This document shows, piece after piece, positions 5,125 through 9,634 of a stretch of DNA of 9,634 nt; within the stretch, counting starts at the first letter, position 1, and every line of letters starts with the position of its first letter. The stretch covers positions 1 to 9,634 of the forward strand of contig DAOVOC010000027.1 in NCBI GenBank assembly GCA_030629865.1. The letters are read 5' to 3'. The DNA comes from a bacterium. GTDB lineage: Bacteria; Babelota; Babeliae; Babelales; GCA-2401785. The notes beneath the pieces are model-generated. The model made no database searches, was not told the DNA's origin, and saw nothing but the letters and a program-made list of their open reading frames with translations. The translations under genes and the position numbers were made by a program.

Positions 5125-7994
5125 TACTCCCTTTCGAAATTAGGATGAGCTTTTTTGAAAGGGTTTTCCATTGTATTTTCTGCCATAAGTGATTTTAGTC
5201 TGCTGCGTTGTGCATTGCGCTCATGTTCAAGTGATGGTGCGCGAATATTTCTTAGTTGTGGATGTTGATTCTGAGATGGTTGCTCTTCTGTTCTTGCCTC
5301 TTGTGGCATTTCTTCTTCGGGGGCATAATTTTCTGTAAGCATGCGTTTAAATTGTACTTTTGGAGGCTGCATTATATTTTTTGCGACTCCATGAACCTCG
5401 CTATTTTCTTGTGTGCTGTGAATAAAATCCTTGAATTGGGATTTTTCTGGTGTTTGGGTTGGGCTCTTGAGTGGTTGTTTTTCATGAGCGATGAACTTTT
5501 TAAATTCTTTTCTTCCATGTTCAATTGCAGAGTCATATTTTTGCCGTTCTTTTTCTGCGGGATGCGTTGAAATAAAAGTTTTAAATTTCCCGCGAGGTGT
5601 TGCTATATCGTCTCGGCTAAGTGGTTTTGAACTGTTTTTGGCAACCAACTGACGTAAAAGGCTTCTTTGTCCGTCTAGGTCGTCCTCTACAGGAATAGGT
5701 TCTTCTTCAATGTCAATTTCAGATCTTTTGGCAAAATGTCTTTGTGTTGATTTTCGTGGAGCAAATTTTATTGGTAGCGTTGTATCATCTTTTGTTGATT
5801 GAAGTTCAGCAAAGCTTACTTCACCGCCAGAACGGTAGTATGGATCTGTTCTGATATCGACTGTTGTTGGTTGGTAGCGAGCGTTGGCAAAGTCTACGAC
5901 CTTGTGAGAATAGTTTTCTTTATCGGGATTAAAAAACCAGTTGTGGATAGGGTCTTTTACCACCTGTGTTTCAACAGTTTCTTCTATGTACTGTGTTGCG
6001 TCATGCAGTTTCATTTTTGTGTAAAGGTTGGTGCCTGGTGATTGGCGTGGTTTGATAATGGTTGGGCATACAAATAGGAAAATATAGTTTTTATAAGCGC
6101 TTCGGCTCTTGTTTTTGCAGAGCCATCCTAAAATGGGTATGTTGCCTAGAATTGGTGTTTTTCCTCCAGACTCTGTAACTTTTGTTTTTACAAACCCGCC
6201 CAAAACAAGTACTTGTCCATTGGCGACCGTTACATTGGTATTTATTTGTTTAGTGTCACGCTGCAGGCCTTCTGTGTCGACGAACTCACTTAAATCAACA
6301 TTAACTTTTAAATTGATTATGCCATCAGGGTTTATTTGTGGTTTAAATTTTATAGTTGTAGCTACATTAACTGTTTCGTAGCCAGTTTGGTCGCCAGCCG
6401 ATTCTTTTTCTATGCGGCGATTTTCACCAACACTAACCGTTGCTTCAACACGATTGGCTACGGTGACAAATGGTCGATCTAGGATGGTGGCATTTGTTTG
6501 GCTTTTGAGTGCTTTAAATAGCGCCCACACGCTTCCACCCTTGCTTAAGCTCAAAACACTTGTACCTTGGCTTAGTCCAGAAGAAAGAGTGTTTAAAAGG
6601 TTGCCCAAAATGCTTGTGATGTTGCTTCCAGACTCGTTTACCTGAATTGGCCCAATTCCGGCTCCCTGAAAATCAACGCCTTTTATTGGTGAGCCATGTT
6701 GAGCGTTGTGAACTTGTCCACCGAATTCTTTTAGATCAGTTTGGTCGATTTGGACGATAAGAGTTTCGATAGCAACTTGTGGCTGTGGCTTATCTAAATC
6801 TTTAATGGTGTTTCTTATAAATTTCCAATCTTGCTGATCAACGCATGAAACGATAAGGCGGTTACCGTTTTTGTCGGCTTCTATTCTGACTCCATTAAAG
6901 TATTTTACGCCATTTCTAATGCCGCCAAAGCGCGATGCTGCAGATTGTGATGGTGTGTTTGTTACCTCATCAAGAATATTTTTTATTTGTTCTGCATCGG
7001 CAAATTCTAGCTCATAAATATGAACAGGGCTTTTTGGCTTTGTGAGTTTTTTGTCGATGTAAGTTGTGACAAAATTGACGACTTTTTCGATTGATTTTTT
7101 ATTTCCCAAAAGAATTAAAGAGTTTGTTCTTTCTTCTGCAATAACTTTTGTAGAGGGAGCAAAATAATCGGTTGTGTCTTCACTATTATAGCCAAGAAGG
7201 CGAGCCAAAGAGCTTTGTTCTGGTTTTTTGATGATATCCATTAAAAGTTTTTTTACTTCTGCTGCATTGGCCGTTTGTAGGTTCATAACCGTAACTGTTT
7301 CTTGATAGCCAGAAGTGTCGAGTTCGTGAACTACCTTCATTGCAGATTTAATGTTGTAACAGCAGTCGGTGATTACCATTCCGTTAAGTGATGTTTGCGG
7401 AATTAGCTGGGCTGTTGGGTTGAGCATGCTTTTGACCACGCCCTCGATTTCTGAAACAGGAATATTTTGCAGAAATGTGACAAAGCGAACGGTTTCGTCT
7501 GAATCTGGCAGTTTTTCGGCTGGAGTTCCAATGTATACCGGAAGAGACTCTGTATATTTAGTGTTTTTAGGAACGATTTTGTGTACTTCTCCGGCTTGCA
7601 CAATGCTGAATCCACCCATCTCGAGAACGGTTTGAAACACATTCCAGGCTTCTTCGACATTAAGTGGTTCTCTGATGGTGAGCGAAATTTTGACGCCAGC
7701 TGTTTCTGTGTTTGGAATTAAGTTTATACCCTTAAGTTCGGCCATATAGTTGATGAAGTTGGAAAGATCTGCATTGTCAAAATTAAGATAAATCGGTGAT
7801 GCATCATCATCTTTTTCATCTTGTTTTTTTGTTATTTTATCACTCTTGCTTGGCTTAGGCGTGAGGACTTGTTTTTTAGTTGCTTCCTTTTCTTTTGGAA
7901 TTATTGCCTCAAGAGGTTGCACCTGTGCATTGCACAACAAAAAACCCAATGTGCTAAGTGCAAAAATTAATGAAAGTCTTATTTTAGTCATCAT
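5124..7994 (-). CDS. gspD: secretin GspD, first copy (956 aa) with a long repeat-bearing C-terminal tail
   Basis: T2SS outer-membrane channel protein. Domains in order: Sec signal peptide (1-23, likely cut at CNA/Q), Lys/Glu/Pro-rich linker (24-65), N0 (about 67-143, starting IYLNFDN), N1 (168-228), N2 (230-318), N3 (322-402) and the secretin core (404-648). The core carries the textbook signature TPILGNIPILGWL at 613-625 and the last strand IFLFVCPTIIKP. The four N-domains fit GspD better than a PilQ with AMIN domains. At about 300 residues, the tail is very long. It starts with KDPIHNWFFNP (680-690) and PTTVDIRTDPYYR (709-721), shared with the other secretin, then a charged, probably disordered region with six FKxFI-like motifs between 778 and 940. 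Start: two consecutive ATG codons 4 bp after gspC, with AAGGT 8 bases ahead of the first, supporting MM as the N-terminus. Confidence 0.95.
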   Translation of the reverse strand: MMTKIRLSLIFALSTLGFLLCNAQVQPLEAIIPKEKEATKKQVLTPKPSKSDKITKKQDEKDDDASPIYLNFDNADLSNFINYMAELKGINLIPNTETAGVKISLTIREPLNVEEAWNVFQTVLEMGGFSIVQAGEVHKIVPKNTKYTESLPVYIGTPAEKLPDSDETVRFVTFLQNIPVSEIEGVVKSMLNPTAQLIPQTSLNGMVITDCCYNIKSAMKVVHELDTSGYQETVTVMNLQTANAAEVKKLLMDIIKKPEQSSLARLLGYNSEDTTDYFAPSTKVIAEERTNSLILLGNKKSIEKVVNFVTTYIDKKLTKPKSPVHIYELEFADAEQIKNILDEVTNTPSQSAASRFGGIRNGVKYFNGVRIEADKNGNRLIVSCVDQQDWKFIRNTIKDLDKPQPQVAIETLIVQIDQTDLKEFGGQVHNAQHGSPIKGVDFQGAGIGPIQVNESGSNITSILGNLLNTLSSGLSQGTSVLSLSKGGSVWALFKALKSQTNATILDRPFVTVANRVEATVSVGENRRIEKESAGDQTGYETVNVATTIKFKPQINPDGIINLKVNVDLSEFVDTEGLQRDTKQINTNVTVANGQVLVLGGFVKTKVTESGGKTPILGNIPILGWLCKNKSRSAYKNYIFLFVCPTIIKPRQSPGTNLYTKMKLHDATQYIEETVETQVVKDPIHNWFFNPDKENYSHKVVDFANARYQPTTVDIRTDPYYRSGGEVSFAELQSTKDDTTLPIKFAPRKSTQRHFAKRSEIDIEEEPIPVEDDLDGQRSLLRQLVAKNSSKPLSRDDIATPRGKFKTFISTHPAEKERQKYDSAIEHGRKEFKKFIAHEKQPLKSPTQTPEKSQFKDFIHSTQENSEVHGVAKNIMQPPKVQFKRMLTENYAPEEEMPQEARTEEQPSQNQHPQLRNIRAPSLEHERNAQRSRLKSLMAENTMENPFKKAHPNFERE
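5175..5663 (-). repeat. six spaced FKxFI-like short motifs encoded in the tail of the first secretin
   Basis: Residues 778-940 contain SLLRQLVAKN, GKFKTFISTH, KEFKKFIAHE, SQFKDFIHST, VQFKRMLTEN and SRLKSLMAEN, starting about 23-28 residues apart except the last gap (about 50). The pattern is aromatic/Leu, Lys/Arg, any residue, Phe/Leu/Met, then Ile/Leu/Val/Met. The linkers between them are rich in Pro, Gln, Glu and Lys. This is a protein-level repeat; the DNA copies are not close to identical, which suggests old repeats kept by selection. Confidence 0.65.
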
Positions 7995-7998
7995 AGTG

Positions 7999-9147
7999 CT
8001 ACCTTACTCGTGCTCTGGCAGAACGATTTTGCATATTTTCTAGTAGGCGTTTACGAATTGCCGAAATATTATCGTCGTATTGTCGACTATTTCTTTTTTT
8101 GAACTCTTTACTCTTTGAAAGCCTTTCTCTCAGTTTGCTTTCTGAAAATTGTTTTTTGCGCAATGTTGGCCGTTGTTGTTTCCCAGGTGATTGTGTTTCT
8201 CCAGGTTCTTCATCTGATCCACTAATGAATGGGCTAATTACTGATTTTGGACGCTCTAATTTATATTCCATAGTTGTTTCTGCGCCATTTCTCTTAAATA
8301 TAACCATTACTGAATCTGAGTAAGTTTTACCAGTTACAGTTTCAAAGGCTTTGATGCGGTTTTCTGGATTGGTAATATCAATCGTATCAACGGAGGTGAT
8401 TAAATCATCTTTTTGCAGACCCATTTTGGTAGCTAATGAATCTGATCCGGCATATCCAATTTTCATACCAACACATTTTCCTTTGTTGTAGACAGGGATA
8501 AGCCCTATATCTTCTACAAACTGCCCAAGGGAAGTGATTTCTTGTTGCAGTTGCAGTGGATCGACAGTGTATATTTCATTTTCAATTTTGTTAAAGATAG
8601 GGTTCTTTTTTGTGTTCATTCCAAACCCGGGTTCAGAGCCATGAAGGAAATAGGTTTCTTGTTGCCCATTGGCTCTCAGGACAATAATACTTTGTCTGGC
8701 AACTTTGATAATTGTTCCATCGAGAATGTTGTCACCTACGCGGTAGGTTTTTTCTTTTCCTGTTTCGTCAGCGATGATGCAGATACTGTTGCTTTCTTCG
8801 GTTGCAAGTATGATCCCATTTAATGAAATATTGAGTGGATCTATAAATTCTGGCTTTGTGCGTTCTGGTGGTTTGGGATTTTGAGGAAGCGTTAGTTGTG
8901 GAACTACTCCGACCAGAGATCGTTTTTTTGCTCGTTCTGCTGTAGGCTGTGCTGCAAAAATATCACGTCTTCCATAAATCTGTGCCAGTGGCAGATCTTT
9001 TGTAGTTTGACAATTGAAGGTAGTTTGCTTAGTGGGTTTTCTGGTGGTTACAATGGGAACCAGTTGCCATAAAGCCTGTATAAAAAGCATTATGACAAGG
9101 AGCAGGCACAGCAATGTGCTATTTAAAATCCAGAACTGTTGTTTCAT
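7999..9147 (-). CDS. gspC: GspC-type T2SS protein with HR and PDZ domains (382 aa)
   Basis: Inner-membrane protein that links the T2SS platform to the secretin. Visible parts are: a short cytoplasmic start and one transmembrane helix (about 7-31); the segment LPLAQIYGRRDIFA (52-65), typical just before the linker in GspC; a Pro-rich linker (80-104); the HR domain (about 105-168), with ISLNGIILA, a SICIIADETG strand pair, YRVGDNI and IIVLRANGQQETYFL; and a PDZ domain (about 205-297) with GMKIGYAGSDSLATKMGL and LQKDDLITSVD. Known GspC proteins are about 270-300 aa; this one has an extra tail (298-382) rich in Lys/Arg with two similar elements, SKLRERLSKS and SAIRKRLLEN. It is first in the operon, 4 bp ahead of the first gspD. 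The HR domain normally contacts the N0 domain of GspD, and both are present. Start ATG 9147-9145 follows a run of five G at 6 bases. Confidence 0.9.
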   Translation of the reverse strand: MKQQFWILNSTLLCLLLVIMLFIQALWQLVPIVTTRKPTKQTTFNCQTTKDLPLAQIYGRRDIFAAQPTAERAKKRSLVGVVPQLTLPQNPKPPERTKPEFIDPLNISLNGIILATEESNSICIIADETGKEKTYRVGDNILDGTIIKVARQSIIVLRANGQQETYFLHGSEPGFGMNTKKNPIFNKIENEIYTVDPLQLQQEITSLGQFVEDIGLIPVYNKGKCVGMKIGYAGSDSLATKMGLQKDDLITSVDTIDITNPENRIKAFETVTGKTYSDSVMVIFKRNGAETTMEYKLERPKSVISPFISGSDEEPGETQSPGKQQRPTLRKKQFSESKLRERLSKSKEFKKRNSRQYDDNISAIRKRLLENMQNRSARARVR

Positions 9148-9153
9148 TTAATT

Positions 9154-9175
9154 CCCCCGCCCCGCCTCCGAGCGG
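9154..9175 (-). promoter_or_regulatory. G-rich 5' leader with a small hairpin before gspC
   Basis: On the minus strand the leader has G runs of 2, 2, 4 and 5 (CGGAGGCGGGGCGGGGG, 9170-9154), standing out in an AT-rich window. CCGC and GCGG (9175-9162) can form a short stem with GGAGG partly in the loop. The last G run sits 6 bases before the gspC ATG and is the likely ribosome binding site, while the better GGAGG is 17 bases away. A two-layer G-quadruplex is conceivable; a regulatory role is inference. Confidence 0.4.
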
Positions 9176-9180
9176 TTATG

Positions 9181-9210
9181 ATGATACGATTGTGCCGTTT
9201 TTAGTGTCAA
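9181..9210 (-). promoter_or_regulatory. sigma70-type promoter of the secretion operon
   Basis: On the minus strand a perfect TTGACA (9210-9205) is followed after 18 bases by TATCAT (9186-9181), matching TATAAT in 5 of 6 positions. Transcription would start near 9176-9173, giving a leader of roughly 25-30 bases to the gspC ATG. It lies in the gap between the MoxR gene stop (9229) and gspC, so the gsp genes can be transcribed independently of the upstream ATPase gene. Confidence 0.72.
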
Positions 9211-9228
9211 GTAGAGCCAAATAAGCAT

Positions 9229-9634
9229 TTATGGGGTCGGAATGGTTTGTAATATTTTCCCGACAATGTCATCTGCTGACACACGGTCTATTTCTGCCTC
9301 GTAACTTAACAATATTCTGTGCCGAAGGATGTCATAAGCAACAGCTTTGATATCTTCGGGGATTACAAAATGGCGTTTTCGCAAAAATGCATGAGCCTTT
9401 GCTGCTTGGTATAAAGCAAGCGTTGCACGTGGGGATGCACCAAATCGAATGAGTGGCAAAATCTCTTTTAGATCTTTTGTTGGAGCTCGTGTTGCAGATA
9501 CAATTTTTAAGAGATAATCGATAACTTTTTCGTCAATGTAAACCTCTGAAATTGTTTGTTGGCCTTCAGAAATATCTTTTGTGGTAAGAACTTGGGTTGT
9601 TTTTTCTGGAGTGAACACTTTATTTATTATTTCA
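9229..9634 (-). CDS. C-terminal part of a MoxR-family AAA+ ATPase (5' end outside the window)
   Basis: About 135 residues of the C-terminal lid domain are visible. The frame is open to the right edge; a GTG at 9618 could be read as a start, but EIINK precedes it in frame without a stop, so the gene is cut by the window. Family hallmarks are YIDEKVIDYLLKIVSATR, FGASPRATLALYQAAKA (the GASPRA motif of MoxR lids, with sensor-2 arginine), RHFVIPEDIKAVAYDILRHRI and a VSADDIVGKILQTIPTP ending. MoxR ATPases act as chaperone-like remodelers in the cytoplasm, often next to DUF58 and von Willebrand factor A genes. The Walker A and B motifs would lie beyond the right edge and cannot be checked. It is on the same strand as the gsp operon, but the promoter in the 81-bp gap suggests a separate unit; a functional link to secretion is not shown. 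Confidence 0.9.
   Translation of the reverse strand, partial: EIINKVFTPEKTTQVLTTKDISEGQQTISEVYIDEKVIDYLLKIVSATRAPTKDLKEILPLIRFGASPRATLALYQAAKAHAFLRKRHFVIPEDIKAVAYDILRHRILLSYEAEIDRVSADDIVGKILQTIPTP

Noticed and set aside
7403..7660. Minus-strand frame of 85 codons inside the first secretin gene
   Set aside because: It overlaps the N0/N1-coding part of a clear secretin in another frame and has no recognisable features.
380..8823. Many plus-strand open frames of 65-140 codons opposite the gsp genes (for example 2889-3314, 4914-5192, 8542-8823)
   Set aside because: They lie antisense to clearly coding, family-matching genes, have odd compositions (runs of Phe, Leu, Ser, Cys) and show no convincing ribosome binding sites or domains.
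443..9147. Type IV pilus pilMNOPQ operon instead of a T2SS
   Set aside because: The first gene has the HR plus PDZ layout of GspC, the secretins have N0-N3 without AMIN domains, and the PilM and PilN parts are in one frame as in GspL; no PilP is present.
1..9634. tRNA, rRNA, CRISPR arrays, insertion sequences or prophage genes
   Set aside because: No direct-repeat arrays, transposase-like genes, terminal inverted repeats or tRNA-like segments were seen; nearly the whole window is coding.

Overview
The window carries one long minus-strand operon (read from right to left) for the envelope-spanning part of a type II secretion system (T2SS). It is flanked on the right by the 3' end of a MoxR-type AAA+ ATPase gene on the same strand, and on the left by the 3' end of a convergent plus-strand gene of unknown function. 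Two secretins with Sec signal peptides and a GspC-type inner-membrane/periplasm protein imply a diderm (Gram-negative-type) bacterium. The DNA is AT-rich. The gene order and long lineage-specific protein tails do not look like a standard proteobacterial gsp operon. A poorly characterised phylum such as Candidatus Dependentiae (TM6) would fit, but that is a guess from general appearance, not a sequence match.

Layout in transcription order (high to low coordinates): MoxR C-terminal lid domain (9634-9229); an 81-bp gap with a near-consensus sigma70 promoter and a very G-rich leader; gspC with HR and PDZ domains (9147-7999); gspD copy 1, a secretin of 956 aa (7994-5124); the PilM-like cytoplasmic half of GspL (5124-3967); the membrane plus PilN-like half of GspL (3966-3436), which continues in the same frame after one TAA and has no ATG, GTG or TTG start; gspM/PilO-like (3439-2873); and gspD copy 2, a secretin of 803 aa (2854-443). 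Spacing within the operon is between a few bases of overlap and 18 bases, so co-transcription is very likely. Once the GspL C-terminal half is counted, no stretch above 300 bases lacks a gene.

By family knowledge, GspL and GspM form the inner-membrane platform, GspC links this platform to the outer membrane through its HR domain, and GspD multimerises into the outer-membrane channel. The ATPase (GspE), polytopic GspF and pseudopilins (GspG-K) are absent here and must lie elsewhere if the machine works.

The most notable points are: (1) a PilM-PilN (GspL) fusion split by a single in-frame stop; (2) two secretin genes in one operon, both ending in the same unusual domain with a DPYYR motif, where a pilotin-binding S-domain would be expected; (3) six spaced copies of a short FKxFI-like motif in the tail of the first secretin; (4) strongly basic tails on GspC and on the second secretin; and (5) a consensus-like promoter followed by a G-run leader in front of gspC.
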